Assembly: GCA_011050525.1 (NCBI GenBank)
Contig: DRFO01000024.1
Location: 61,390 to 125,389, forward strand
Source of the DNA: Halopseudomonas xinjiangensis
GTDB taxonomy: Bacteria > Pseudomonadota > Gammaproteobacteria > Pseudomonadales > Pseudomonadaceae
Direction: 5' to 3'
Length of the DNA stretch: 64,000 nt
The notes below the pieces were generated by a model. That model had not been told where the DNA came from and made no database searches. It saw nothing but the letters and a program-made list of their open reading frames with translations. Position 1 is the stretch's first letter. Every line of letters starts with the position of its first letter. Both the position numbers and the translations under genes were made by a program. Positions 25,505 through 34,652 of this stretch are shown piece after piece.

Positions 25505-27151
25505 ATGCGCGCGCCACTCACTATTGCCCAACGCCTGGGGATGGGCTTCGGCTTGATCCTGTCGCTGATGGTTCTTATCACGCTGATCGGCCTGAACAGG
25601 GTAGGCGTGATCGACCGCACCCTGACCGAGGTCAGCGACGGGGCAACCGTCAAGCAACGCTATGCGATCAACTTTCGCGGCAGTGTGCATGACCGGGCCA
25701 TAGCAATACGTGATGCGGTATTGGTGCGTGAAAACCAGGCGTTAGCCACCCACACCGGCGAAATCGAGCGGCTCAAGGCGTTTTATCAGGAATCAGCCGT
25801 CGCCATGGACAGGCTGTTTGCCGAGGTCAAACCAACCGCGCAGGAGCAGCGACTGTTAAGCAGCATCAAGGATATTGAACGCACCACGTTGACATTAAGC
25901 GATGAGTTGCTGCGTTTGCGTCGTTCGGGCGACGTCGATGCCGCTCGGGCCTTGTTGCTGTCCGACGTTTCGGGTGCGTATAGCGAATGGCTGGCGCGTA
26001 TCAACGCCTTCATTGATCATCAGGAAGCAGCCATCAGCGCCGACATCGGCCTAGTTCGGGAAGTGGCAGGTGGATTCCAGGTGCTGATCCTGCTGGTCAC
26101 CGGCATCGCCGTCCTGCTCAGTGTTGCGGTTTCTGCGATGATTATTCGTCAGTTGCGCTCGATCCTGGGTGCGGAGCCCCATGAAGTGGCTCAGGTGATC
26201 CGCAACCTGGCCGATGGCAAACTCAATCAGCGTATCCAGACGGCCTATCCCGGCAGCGTCATGGGTGCGGCCAGGGATATGATTGCACACCTGTCGGACA
26301 CCATTGCCCAGGTGCGTTCCGCCGCTGACGAATTATCTGATTCCTCCGCGCAGCTGATGACCACGGGCGAAAGCAACAATCGCCAGATCCGGTTGCAGGC
26401 CGCGGAAGCCGAGCAAATGGCGACGGCGATCAACCAGATGGCGGCCACGGTCAGCGAAGTTGCCAGCTATGCCGCCAGCGCCGCATCGGCCACCCGCAAT
26501 GCGGACAGCGAAGTCGAAAATGGCAACCGCATGGTTCAGGAAACGGCAAGCGCGATCAGCAATCTGGCAGCAACGCTGGAAAACGCTACAGCGACGGTCC
26601 AGCAGGTCTCGCGTGACAGCAGCAATATCGAAAAAATTACCGAGGTCATCAACGCGATTGCCGAACAGACCAACCTTCTTGCGCTTAACGCCGCGATCGA
26701 AGCAGCCAGGGCAGGCGAGCAGGGCCGAGGCTTCGCCGTGGTCGCCGACGAGGTAAGAGCACTGGCTGCCCGCACCCAGGATTCCACCCGTGAGATCCGC
26801 GACATGATCGCCCAACTACAGGAGGGGGCTGGAAAAGCGGCCGCTGTCATGCAGACCAGCCGCGATCTGGCCAAACACACCGTCGAGCAGACCAGCCGCG
26901 CCGAGTCGGCATTGGTCAAGATCCGCCATGAGGTAGGTGAGATAAACGACATGAACGCACAGATTGCCAGCGCCTCGGAGCAACAGAGCGCGGTTGCCGA
27001 AGAAGTGAATCAGAACATCACGCGCATCCACGACGCTACGCTGCAAACCGCTGCCGGGTCAGACCAGGTGGTAGCGTCCAGCCATGAATTGGCGCTGCTG
27101 GCTGAAAAGCTGGACAGCAAGGTCAGCTTCTTCAAGCTTGCGGGCAGTTGA
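25505..27151 (+). CDS. Methyl-accepting chemotaxis protein
   Basis: A 548-residue chemoreceptor. The ATG at 25505 ([16 protein letters not shown]) follows AAGGAA and gives a normal N-terminus; an upstream frame is in the promoter. One helix at about residues 10-30 is followed by a periplasmic domain to about 185 that looks like a four-helix bundle. A second helix near 190-212, a HAMP domain and the signalling domain follow. The tip is [19 protein letters not shown], beginning at about residue 387. It would pass ligand signals to CheA/CheW. The ligand is unknown; the position after the guanidine operon may be chance. Confidence 0.93.
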   Translation: MRAPLTIAQRLGMGFGLILSLMVLITLIGLNRVGVIDRTLTEVSDGATVKQRYAINFRGSVHDRAIAIRDAVLVRENQALATHTGEIERLKAFYQESAVAMDRLFAEVKPTAQEQRLLSSIKDIERTTLTLSDELLRLRRSGDVDAARALLLSDVSGAYSEWLARINAFIDHQEAAISADIGLVREVAGGFQVLILLVTGIAVLLSVAVSAMIIRQLRSILGAEPHEVAQVIRNLADGKLNQRIQTAYPGSVMGAARDMIAHLSDTIAQVRSAADELSDSSAQLMTTGESNNRQIRLQAAEAEQMATAINQMAATVSEVASYAASAASATRNADSEVENGNRMVQETASAISNLAATLENATATVQQVSRDSSNIEKITEVINAIAEQTNLLALNAAIEAARAGEQGRGFAVVADEVRALAARTQDSTREIRDMIAQLQEGAGKAAAVMQTSRDLAKHTVEQTSRAESALVKIRHEVGEINDMNAQIASASEQQSAVAEEVNQNITRIHDATLQTAAGSDQVVASSHELALLAEKLDSKVSFFKLAGS

Positions 27152-27159
27152 TCGAGGCC

Positions 27160-27222
27160 GTGCCACCCAGGACGCCGCCAGGCATCGTGGGTGGCACAAC
27201 CCGCCGGGAAGCCCGGCAGGTT
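27160..27222. terminator. Two-stem terminator region between convergent genes
   Basis: GTGCCACCC (27160-27168) pairs with GGGTGGCAC (27189-27197). Next to it, AACCCGCCGGG and CCCGGCAGGTT (27198-27222) form an 11-bp stem with one mismatch and an AAG loop. They sit between the stop codons of the convergent chemoreceptor and DUF4394 genes, where a bidirectional stop is expected. T-tracts are lacking. Confidence 0.5.
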
Positions 27223-27234
27223 GCGTCAGGGAAG

Positions 27235-28014
27235 TTATTGCGCGGGAAGCACAGCGATGTCGATAACGTTGCCAGCCAATCCTTCGACATCACCCAGCGT
27301 CTTTGGCACGCCGCTGTCCAGATCGATGACATGCAGGGTCATGCCCGTTAGCAGGTAAGCGGTATTGCCACCCTTGCCGTCGCTGGCGATATCCATTGCG
27401 GCAGCATCCAGACCTTCGGTAATTTCACCGACCGGCTGTTGAACACCATCATTCGGCGGGTTCTGCAGCATCAGGCTGCTGGTGGCGGCATCGACGGTAT
27501 ACAGCGACGTTTTCTCCGTACCGGCGTAGGAATCGGTATAGGCTCCGGCAATGATTTCCGGGGTCTTCCCAGCGTGCGCACCATCCTCGGCATACGCCGC
27601 GGTGCCATCGGTAACCACTTCACCGGTATCCACGTTGACCCGGAAATTGGTGCCATCGGCTGCCAGCAAGCGCAGCCTGTCCGCCACTGGGTTGAAATCG
27701 ACAACCGCTGTTCCATCCCCGGGCAAGGCCATACTCAGCTGGGCCACCGGATAGGTAGCGCCAGTTGCGGCATCCAGAGTCAACAGCTGGCCGTCCTGAC
27801 CGAGAGCGTAAATTTTGCCATTGGCCGGGCGCACATCGATTCCCCGCAGTGCACCCTCGCTGTTGGCCTGCATGGTGCCGGTCACCTTGAGGGTCTCGCT
27901 GTCGATCTTGAAAAGCTTTCCGTCTTCTCCCAGCGCCAACAGATCCGCCGCGCTTGCCGCAGTAGCGGACATTCCGATAGTGGCCGCAATGAGTAGCTTG
28001 CTAAAACGTTCCAT
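27235..28014 (-). CDS. Exported DUF4394 protein
   Basis: A 259-residue protein with a signal peptide (cleavage near residues 21-24, ATAASAADLL) and a mature part of beta-propeller-like repeats: LYTVD, ALGQDGQLLTLD, LFKIDSETL, and VDFNPVADRLRLLAADGTNFRVN. These mark DUF4394, whose biochemical role is not known. The ATG at 28014 was chosen because it begins a proper signal peptide. It lies in the same direction as, and 124 bp downstream of, an ECF sigma/anti-sigma pair, an arrangement that suggests the sigma factor controls it or that the protein takes part in the signal. Confidence 0.83.
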   Translation of the reverse strand: MERFSKLLIAATIGMSATAASAADLLALGEDGKLFKIDSETLKVTGTMQANSEGALRGIDVRPANGKIYALGQDGQLLTLDAATGATYPVAQLSMALPGDGTAVVDFNPVADRLRLLAADGTNFRVNVDTGEVVTDGTAAYAEDGAHAGKTPEIIAGAYTDSYAGTEKTSLYTVDAATSSLMLQNPPNDGVQQPVGEITEGLDAAAMDIASDGKGGNTAYLLTGMTLHVIDLDSGVPKTLGDVEGLAGNVIDIAVLPAQ

Positions 28015-28138
28015 AAGTAACCCCTCTTGAGCATGAAATGATGAGTCGCCCCATCTGAACAGGTGGTCAAATGAGCACCTTCCATCAATACCCACCAGCG
28101 GCCACTCTGGATGTCCCGCTTACACAATTGCTTACATC

Positions 28139-28855
28139 TCAGCTACCCACAGTCATAACCGCACGACCGATATACAGCACCTCGCCCGTGGGACGATCCA
28201 GCGGCGACCCGCCTGCCGGCTCCAGCGTCAGCTCGAACAGCTGGCCGGCCTGAACCACGCCTATCTGATCGGCGCTCAGGGTGACGCTACCGCCCGGCTG
28301 GATCAGGCCCAGTGACCGAGGGCCTTGCTCAGGGTCTGCCAGCGTCCAGAACTGCAGCGACCGGTCTTCCGGTATCGGCTGGTCTACCAATGCCTCCAGC
28401 CGCAGGGTTCCATTCATGTCGACCTGCACCACCCAGCCGGGGCTGGCCGCCTCACGAGGGGGCTGCAGCACTGCGGTAAAGGACTCATTCGCAAGCGCCG
28501 GGTCCTGTTCCAGCGAAGTCGACAACCAGGAAAGCAGCACAACCAGCGCCAGCGCACCACTGGTGAGTCGCCACAGCCCGGCGCTGTCCCACCAGTGCCG
28601 CCAAACGGCCATCTGCTCGATCGGAACATGCCCCAGGCTGCGCTGGATACGCAGCCACAGCGCCCTTGACGGTGTCTGTTCGGAAAGCTCATCGCTCAGC
28701 TCCAGCAGATGCTGTTCCCATTCCAGCGCCATCCTGGCGGCTTCCTGATTCGACTCGATCAGCTCGCGTACTTCAGCTGCATCGCTGCTTTCCAGCAAGC
28801 CCAGGACATATTCGCCGATCAGCGCGCGGCGTTCTTCAGGTTGCTCGGGAATCAT
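28139..28855 (-). CDS. Anti-sigma factor, RskA family
   Basis: A protein of about 238 residues with an N-terminal cytoplasmic zinc-finger-like helical part (ALIGEYVLGLLESSDAAEVREL), one membrane helix near residues 102-118 (ALALVVLLSWLS), and a periplasmic RskA domain (LQFWTLADPEQGPRSLGLI). It would hold the ECF sigma factor at the membrane until a signal. The ATG at 28855 overlaps the sigma stop (ATGA); a GTG at 28867 is an alternative start adding four residues. It is the second gene of a two-gene operon with the sigma factor. Confidence 0.87.
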   Translation of the reverse strand: MIPEQPEERRALIGEYVLGLLESSDAAEVRELIESNQEAARMALEWEQHLLELSDELSEQTPSRALWLRIQRSLGHVPIEQMAVWRHWWDSAGLWRLTSGALALVVLLSWLSTSLEQDPALANESFTAVLQPPREAASPGWVVQVDMNGTLRLEALVDQPIPEDRSLQFWTLADPEQGPRSLGLIQPGGSVTLSADQIGVVQAGQLFELTLEPAGGSPLDRPTGEVLYIGRAVMTVGS

Positions 28856-29400
28856 ACTTTTAGACACTCCTGCAAAGCCCGCAATCCAGCGCGGATGCGC
28901 CCTTTGATGGTGCCAAGCGGCGTGACCAGCCGGGCAGCGATCTGATCGTGGGTCATGCCACGATAGAAGGCCAACAGAATGGGATGGCGCCGCGCGCGCT
29001 CAAGATTCCCCAGACAACGGCGCAAATGCCGTCCTTCTCGCTGCTGATGCAACTGGTCCGTCGCGTCCGGGCCCTCGTCGGCAAGACGGTCGATAAAGCT
29101 GTCGTCCTGGTCAAGATGCCGTCCGCGGGTACGCAAACGGTTCAATGCGCGATAGCGCAGGATGCTGTAGATCCATGCGCGACCGCTGCCCAGGGAGCGC
29201 TGAAAGTTGTCGGCGTTTCGCCATATCTGCACAAATGCGTCGTGCAAACAGTCCTCCGCTTCTTCGCGCTGCCCCAGCAACGTCAGCGCCAGCCCCAGCA
29301 TCTTGGCCGACTCCTGACGATAGAGTCGTTGAAACGCGCCTTCGTCGCCCCGTGCACAGGACTCGAGCTGGCCTTCGTAATCGAACATCTGGTCCGCCAT
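28852..29400 (-). CDS. ECF RNA polymerase sigma factor (SigK-like)
   Basis: A 182-residue extracytoplasmic-function sigma factor. Region 2 contains LYRQESAKMLGLALTLLG and AEDCLHDAFVQIWRNADNF; region 4 has the helix-turn-helix around FYRGMTHDQIAARLVTPLG. The gene begins behind GGAAG, five bases before the ATG. It overlaps the RskA-type anti-sigma gene by four bases. Such pairs commonly control their own operon and a small nearby set, here perhaps the DUF4394 gene. Confidence 0.92.
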   Translation of the reverse strand: MADQMFDYEGQLESCARGDEGAFQRLYRQESAKMLGLALTLLGQREEAEDCLHDAFVQIWRNADNFQRSLGSGRAWIYSILRYRALNRLRTRGRHLDQDDSFIDRLADEGPDATDQLHQQREGRHLRRCLGNLERARRHPILLAFYRGMTHDQIAARLVTPLGTIKGRIRAGLRALQECLKV

Positions 29401-29511
29401 GCGGTCTTCCTTCTTGACTATGGATGCGGCAGTAGAAATTGCGACGCCGGCTATTTGAGTCCAAGCCGAGGTTTTCCTAGTATGTAACCACTATTCACCG
29501 CAGGAGCTTGA

Positions 29512-29997
29512 ATGCCTGGGTCCAGGGCAAACCTTATTATGCACAGCTTTTTCTGGCTGGCTATTTACACTGCTTTCTGGTTGCTTCTGGCCGGGACCGA
29601 GGGCTGGTATATCGGCATCCCTGCGGTGCTGGCAGCAACCTGGCTGTCACGCCAACTGCACCTGCGGCCATGGCTGTTTCGACTCCAGCATCTGCCGACC
29701 TTTCTCTGGTTGTTTTTCGCCGAGTTGTGTACTGGCGGCTGGGACGTTGCGCGGCGCGCGCTGCATCCACGCCTGCCTCTGGACCCGGCCTGGGTTCATT
29801 ACCCGCTCACATGCAAACAACCGCGCGTGCGCCTGATGCTGTCGGCAACCGTCGGCATGATGCCAGGAACCCTTGCAACCGTTATTGAAGGTGATTGTCT
29901 GACCTTGCACGTACTCGACCAGCATCAGCCGTGGCATACCAACATTGCTCGTCTTGAGCGTGAACTCGACAACCTGATGGGGGACGGAACGACTTGA
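29512..29997 (+). CDS. mrpE: Mrp-type Na+/H+ antiporter subunit E
   Basis: A 161-residue inner-membrane protein of the MrpE/MnhE family. Two N-terminal helices (SFFWLAIYTAFWLLLAG) are followed by a cytoplasmic domain containing VRLMLSATVGMMPGTLATVIEGD and LTLHVLD, both typical of the family. GGAG lies about 6 bases before the ATG. It starts an eight-gene operon in which every junction overlaps by a few bases. Subunit E supports assembly and activity of the antiporter complex. Confidence 0.92.
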   Translation: MPGSRANLIMHSFFWLAIYTAFWLLLAGTEGWYIGIPAVLAATWLSRQLHLRPWLFRLQHLPTFLWLFFAELCTGGWDVARRALHPRLPLDPAWVHYPLTCKQPRVRLMLSATVGMMPGTLATVIEGDCLTLHVLDQHQPWHTNIARLERELDNLMGDGTT

Positions 29998-30239
29998 TAA
30001 TTTTTGCCGGGATACTGCTTCTCAGCATCCTTATCGGCCTGTGGCGGGTCGTTCGCGGTCCTACCCGGGTTGATCGTCTGCTGGCTGTCCAGCTGTTCGG
30101 CACAGGCGGTACGGCGCTCCTGCTGGTGCTAGGCCACTGGCAGCAGCAACCCGCCCTGCGTGACGCCGCGGTGGTGCTAGCCCTGCTGGCAGCGGTGGTT
30201 TCCGCAGCACTGGTGCAGTATCTGCGGAGGACCACGTGA
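29994..30239 (+). CDS. mrpF: Mrp-type antiporter subunit F
   Basis: An 81-residue protein with three membrane helices, of the MrpF/PhaF family (VVRGPTRVDRLLAVQLFG; DAAVVLALLAAVVSA). It starts with TTG at 29994, overlapping the subunit E stop (TTGA), which ties its translation to E. Its length matches the family. Subunit F is a small structural part of the cation/proton antiporter membrane complex. Confidence 0.88.
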   Translation: MIIFAGILLLSILIGLWRVVRGPTRVDRLLAVQLFGTGGTALLLVLGHWQQQPALRDAAVVLALLAAVVSAALVQYLRRTT

Positions 30240-30556
30240 GCGAAATTCTTTTCTGGCTGAGCCTGATCGCCATGGGCGCCGGCACCTTTTTCTTCGTCGC
30301 CGGTACGCTGGGGCTGCTGCGCTTTCCCGACGCTTATTGTCGCCTGCACGCCGTGACCAAGGCGGATACGCTGGGACTTGGTCTCATCGTGGTGGGGCTG
30401 AGTCTGGACAGTTCGGGATGGCGTCCGATTCTGCTGATGGTTCTGGTCTGGGTTCTGGTCATGGCCTCGAGCGCAACGTCCTGCCAGATACTGGCGCGCT
30501 ATCAGCGCGAGGAAGACGCGCGCAGCGACGTGGAGGCTGACGATGCCCGGCGCTGA
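30236..30556 (+). CDS. mrpG: Mrp-type antiporter subunit G
   Basis: A 106-residue membrane protein of the MrpG/PhaG family: GTFFFVAGTLGLLRFPDAYCRLHAVTKADTLG is cut here to its key parts GLLRFPD and RLHAVTKADT (about residues 29-47). It begins with GTG at 30236 overlapping the F stop. Its end overlaps the next gene by 14 bases. The role is structural within the antiporter complex. Confidence 0.9.
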   Translation: MSEILFWLSLIAMGAGTFFFVAGTLGLLRFPDAYCRLHAVTKADTLGLGLIVVGLSLDSSGWRPILLMVLVWVLVMASSATSCQILARYQREEDARSDVEADDARR

Positions 30557-31454
30557 ACTGGCGTTCGACCTGCTCCTTGGCACACTTCTGGTGACCCTTG
30601 CCGTAGCGGCGCTGCATGCTCCACGGCTCTATACCTGCGTCGTGCTGTTCATTGCCTTTGGATTGCTGCTGGCCATAACGTGGGCCCGGCTTGGCGCGCC
30701 TGACCTGGCGCTGGCCGAGGCGGCGATCGGTGCCGGCCTGACCGGCGTGCTCTTTCTGACCGCCCTGTCACACAGCGGACCGGAGCCGGCCCCACCCACA
30801 CGGCCCCTGCAAATGCTCGGCGCAGCGCTGCTCGCTGGCATGCTGCTGAGCACCCTGTGGCTGGCCTTGTGGCCTCTGCAACATGGCGCTTCCGCTGTGC
30901 CCGATCTGGTTGCGCAGCACCTGGCAGATAGCGGCGCTGATCATCCGGTCACCGCCGTACTGCTCAACTTCCGCGCCTGGGACACGCTACTCGAACTTGT
31001 CGTCCTGCTTCTAGCGCTGCTCGGCGTACGTCAACTGCGGCCGGAGCCCCGGGCATTACCTCCATCCTGGCCCATCCTCATCGCATGGATGCGCTTTCTG
31101 GCGCCACTTTCCGTGGTCATGGCGGGTTATCTGTTGTGGCGCGGCAGCCACGCGCCGGGCGGTGCGTTTCAGGCTGGCGCACTGCTGGCAGCCGGCGCCA
31201 TAGCGCTCCGCCTCTCCGAACTGCTGCCACCCCTGCGCTGGGAGCAACCGCTCATGCGCGGCCTGGTCGTTGTCGGCGTGCTGGTATTTCTGGCGGTAGC
31301 CATCGCTGGCGTCTGGCTGGGCGACGGCTGGCTGGTCTATCCCAGAGAGTGGAATAGCGCCCTGATGATACTGATTGAAGTGGCCGCCACCCTGTCCATA
31401 GCGACCAGCCTGACCCTGCTTGTGGTAGGCGATAAACGGGAACTGGGCAATTGA
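30543..31454 (+). CDS. Fused DUF4040 / MrpB-type antiporter subunit
   Basis: A 303-residue membrane protein with two recognisable parts. Residues 1-80 match DUF4040 (the MbhD-like or MrpA C-terminal piece: ARLGAPDLALAEAAIGAGLTG). Residues from about 175 match MrpB (GSHAPGGAFQAGALLAAG). In classical Mrp operons the first part is the tail of MrpA. Here it is joined to MrpB, and no separate MrpA gene is present. The middle part resembles MbhE-type helices. This layout resembles divergent (group 2-like) Mrp and membrane-bound hydrogenase modules. Confidence 0.87.
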   Translation: MPGAELAFDLLLGTLLVTLAVAALHAPRLYTCVVLFIAFGLLLAITWARLGAPDLALAEAAIGAGLTGVLFLTALSHSGPEPAPPTRPLQMLGAALLAGMLLSTLWLALWPLQHGASAVPDLVAQHLADSGADHPVTAVLLNFRAWDTLLELVVLLLALLGVRQLRPEPRALPPSWPILIAWMRFLAPLSVVMAGYLLWRGSHAPGGAFQAGALLAAGAIALRLSELLPPLRWEQPLMRGLVVVGVLVFLAVAIAGVWLGDGWLVYPREWNSALMILIEVAATLSIATSLTLLVVGDKRELGN

Positions 31455-31717
31455 CTCCCAGCCTGTTTTACCTGGGTCTGGGAGCGCTTCTCTGGGTGAT
31501 CGGACTGCATGGTCTGTTGCGCCAACACCATGCGCTGCGCCGAATCGTTGCGATAAATATCATGGGTAGCGGGGTATTCATGATCATGGTCGCGCTGGCC
31601 CGGCGTACCGCCACGACAGACCCGGTTCTGCACGCACTGGTAGTGACCGGGCTGGTGGTCGCCGTCAGCGCCACTGCCTTTGCGTTGCGCCTGGCCTTCC
31701 AGGAGCCGGGCAAATGA
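31451..31717 (+). CDS. mrpC: Mrp-type antiporter subunit C (NuoK-like)
   Basis: An 88-residue protein with three helices, of the MrpC/NuoK family (LHGLLRQHHALRRIVAINIM; DPVLHALVVTGLVVAVSATA). It starts at TTG 31451 overlapping the preceding stop (TTGA). In complex I the equivalent NuoK carries glutamates on the proton path; here the membrane acidic residue in the second helix is not evident, but the C-terminal DPxxHALVxTxIV-type block of MrpC is intact. Confidence 0.86.
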   Translation: MTPSLFYLGLGALLWVIGLHGLLRQHHALRRIVAINIMGSGVFMIMVALARRTATTDPVLHALVVTGLVVAVSATAFALRLAFQEPGK

Positions 31718-33138
31718 ACTTCGCCCTGGCTAGCCTGGCCATCCCGTTACTGACCGCTCTCTGGCTGCTGCTGATTCGCTCCCGCTCCGGCTTCTGGGTC
31801 ATTGGCAGCAGCCTGCTGAGCCTGCTGGCGGCGTCGGCCGCACTGTACGAGGTTACCGAAACCGGGAGCCAGGCGTTTGCCATCGGCGGCTGGGACGCGC
31901 CGCTGGGCATCCGTCTGGAACTCGGAAAACTCAGCGCCCTGCTGTTGACCTTCACCGCGCTGATCCATCTGCTGGTGGCGACTTACGCCGAGCGCAGCCG
32001 GCATAGCCAGACCCGCAATACCGACTACTGGCCGCTTTCCTGTCTGCTGCACACCAGCCTGGCGGCGCTCTGGCTGTCACGCGATCTGTTCAACTGGTAT
32101 GTGACGCTTGAGTTGCTGGCGCTGGTAGCCGTCGCGATGATCATCCTGTCCGGTCCGAAATCGCATAAGCCGGCTTTGCGCTATCTGCTGCTCTCGCTCG
32201 CCGGCTCGCTTTGCTACCTGCTTGGCGTCGCACTACTTTACGGTCGCTACGGCGTGCTCGATATCGGCCAGCTTGCAGGGGTCACGGAATCGGACCCTAC
32301 CACTCGCACGGCCTTGCTGATCATGAGCCTGGGGCTGATGGTGAAGGGCGCGCTGTGGCCGTTACACCTGTGGCTGCCCGCAGCACATGCCAGCGCGCCG
32401 ACGGCGGTCAGTGCGCTGATGTCGTCGCTGGTGGTCAAGGGCCCGCTGTTCATTCTGTGGATGCTCTGGAGCGAAGCCGCGCCCGTCGAGCTGAGCCGTG
32501 AGACGGGCGTACTGTTTGCCCTGGCGGGCATCTTCGCCTTGATATTCGGCGGCTGGTCGGCGCTGCGCACGCCCTATATCAAAACACTGGTAGCCTACTC
32601 GACGGTTGCCCAGCTGGGTTACGCCCTCCTGGCGCTGGGTCTGCTGCTGCACTGGCAACAAACGGATATGTCCGCCGCCCTGTGGCTGTTCGTTCTGGCG
32701 CACGGCCTGGCCAAGGTCTCGATGTTTCTCGCAGCGGGTGAAATCCAGGGCACGCTGGGTACCAAACGGGTAGCCGCGCTGAACGGCGCCACCCAGACCA
32801 TGCCCCTGGCGATGTTCGCCTTCGCTGTCGCAGGCGGAAGCCTGATAGGGTTGCCGCCCAGTGGCGGTTTCGTGGCCAAATGGGTGCTGCTGCAACCACT
32901 GATGGCAGAACCGGCGCACTGGCCCTGGGCGGTGGGCGTACTGCTGGGCACCGTGGTCAGCGCGGCCTATGTATTCCGGGTGGTAGCCATCAGCTTCAAC
33001 CGTGCCGATACCAACCAGCCGGATTATCACCCTGATCCCTTTGCCCAGTGGCTGGCAATGCTGCCGGCGCTGCTGGTCTGGGGGCTGGCGTTGATGAGCG
33101 AGCCTTTGATTCTCTGGTTAACGGAGGTGACCAGATGA
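31714..33138 (+). CDS. Mrp/NuoM-like proton-conducting subunit (first of three)
   Basis: A 474-residue antiporter-like membrane protein (Proton_antipo_M). Glu133 in YVTLELLALV is at the position of the helix-5 glutamate. The lysine and histidine of helix 7-8 are in VKGALWPLHLWLPAAHASAP, and a further Lys is in SSLVVKGP. It likely moves protons or sodium. It overlaps subunit C by four bases and the next homologue by four bases. MrpD is the nearest classical name, but with three homologues in a row the equivalence is not exact. Confidence 0.88.
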   Translation: MNFALASLAIPLLTALWLLLIRSRSGFWVIGSSLLSLLAASAALYEVTETGSQAFAIGGWDAPLGIRLELGKLSALLLTFTALIHLLVATYAERSRHSQTRNTDYWPLSCLLHTSLAALWLSRDLFNWYVTLELLALVAVAMIILSGPKSHKPALRYLLLSLAGSLCYLLGVALLYGRYGVLDIGQLAGVTESDPTTRTALLIMSLGLMVKGALWPLHLWLPAAHASAPTAVSALMSSLVVKGPLFILWMLWSEAAPVELSRETGVLFALAGIFALIFGGWSALRTPYIKTLVAYSTVAQLGYALLALGLLLHWQQTDMSAALWLFVLAHGLAKVSMFLAAGEIQGTLGTKRVAALNGATQTMPLAMFAFAVAGGSLIGLPPSGGFVAKWVLLQPLMAEPAHWPWAVGVLLGTVVSAAYVFRVVAISFNRADTNQPDYHPDPFAQWLAMLPALLVWGLALMSEPLILWLTEVTR

Positions 33139-34652
33139 GTTACAGCTGGAGCAGCCTGCTGCCGCTACTGATCGTGCTCAGCTCGCTGATACCCGGCATG
33201 ATCATCTTTACCCTGCGTGAAGATCAGACCACTTTGCGCGTTGCCCTTAACCTGTCCGCCGTAAGCGCTAAAGTGATATTGGTTGGACTGATGCTGTTCG
33301 GGGTGAGTCAGGGGCAGGAATTCCGCTTCGTCATGCCCTTTCTGCCCGCCGGTAATCTGATCCTGCACGGCGATGCGCTGTCCCTGCAGTTCGTCTGTCT
33401 GTCGACAATCCTCTGGCTCGCCACGACCATCTATGCCATTGGCTATCTGGAAAGCTCACCCCTGCGTTCCCGCTTCTTTGGTTACTTCAGCCTGTGTGTG
33501 GGGGCCACCGTAGGGGTGGCGCTAGCCGGCAACCTGGTGACCTTCCTGCTGTTCTATGAACTGCTGACCCTGGCCACCTTTCCGTTGGTGGTGCACCGAG
33601 GCACGCCCGAAGCACTGCGGGCCGGGCGCGTATACCTGGCCTATACGCTAAGCGGCGGTGTGCTACTGCTGATGGGCGTGTCGTTGTTGCACACCCTGGC
33701 TGGCAGCCCCGACTTCACCCCGGGGGGTTATCTGCAGTCATTCACTGGGGAGCAGAGTCCCAGCCTGATACTGGCCTTTGCGCTATTGATTGCAGGCCTG
33801 GGGGTGAAGGCAGCGCTCATTCCCCTGCATGGCTGGCTGCCCCAGGCCATGGTTGCGCCGGCGCCGGTCAGCGCTCTGCTGCACGCGGTCGCGGTAGTCA
33901 AGGCCGGGGCCTTCGGCATCATCCGGGTGGTCTACGATGTTTATGGCATCGAAACCGTCGGGGCGCTGGGAGTACACCTGCCTTTGATGGCCCTGGCTGC
34001 TTCGACCATTCTTTACGGGTCGGTGATGGCGCTGCGGCAACAGGAAATCAAAAAGCGCCTCGCCTACTCAACGATCAGCCAGGTTTCATATATCACCCTT
34101 GGCGTGGCATTGATGGGCCCCATCGCGGCGGTGGGCGCGCTGGTACATCTGGTGCACCAGGGCCTGATGAAAGTCACGTTGTTCTACTGCGCTGGTAATT
34201 TTGCCGAAACCCTCGGCGTGCACAATGTTCATGAAATGGATGGGATCGGCCGCCGCATGCCACTGACCATGGCAGCGTTCACCGTCGGGGCGCTGGGCAT
34301 GATTGGCGTCCCGCCGATTGCCGGGTTCATCAGCAAATGGTATCTCGGGCTGGGCGCGCTGGAAGTGGGTGCAGGCTGGGTAGTCGCTGTGCTGACAATA
34401 TCCGGACTGCTGAACGCTGCCTATTTCCTGCCGCTTGTCTACCGGGGCTGGTTCAGCCAGCCGCCCAGCCAGTGGCCCGATGAAAAGCCGCTGGGCAAAG
34501 GCAACCCCGGCCCAGGCGAAACCCACTGGATGTTACTGATGCCAGCGCTCTTTACCGCACTGCTGGCCTTGCTTGCGGGCCTGCTGGCGGGCTCAACCTT
34601 CAGCCCCCTGGCCTGGACACAGCTGATCATCAACCGGGAGTTCGGGCTATGA
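33135..34652 (+). CDS. Mrp/NuoL-like proton-conducting subunit (second of three)
   Basis: A 505-residue membrane protein of the same family. The helix-5 Glu142 is in LLFYELLTL. The helix-7/8 block is VKAALIPLHGWLPQAMVAPAP, followed by AVVKAGAFGIIRV. The ATG at 33135 overlaps the end of the first homologue; a longer frame from 33048 lies inside it. The conserved SQVSYITLG and HLVHQGLMKVTLFYCAGN segments are typical. It should be one of the ion channels of the complex. Confidence 0.89.
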   Translation: MSYSWSSLLPLLIVLSSLIPGMIIFTLREDQTTLRVALNLSAVSAKVILVGLMLFGVSQGQEFRFVMPFLPAGNLILHGDALSLQFVCLSTILWLATTIYAIGYLESSPLRSRFFGYFSLCVGATVGVALAGNLVTFLLFYELLTLATFPLVVHRGTPEALRAGRVYLAYTLSGGVLLLMGVSLLHTLAGSPDFTPGGYLQSFTGEQSPSLILAFALLIAGLGVKAALIPLHGWLPQAMVAPAPVSALLHAVAVVKAGAFGIIRVVYDVYGIETVGALGVHLPLMALAASTILYGSVMALRQQEIKKRLAYSTISQVSYITLGVALMGPIAAVGALVHLVHQGLMKVTLFYCAGNFAETLGVHNVHEMDGIGRRMPLTMAAFTVGALGMIGVPPIAGFISKWYLGLGALEVGAGWVVAVLTISGLLNAAYFLPLVYRGWFSQPPSQWPDEKPLGKGNPGPGETHWMLLMPALFTALLALLAGLLAGSTFSPLAWTQLIINREFGL

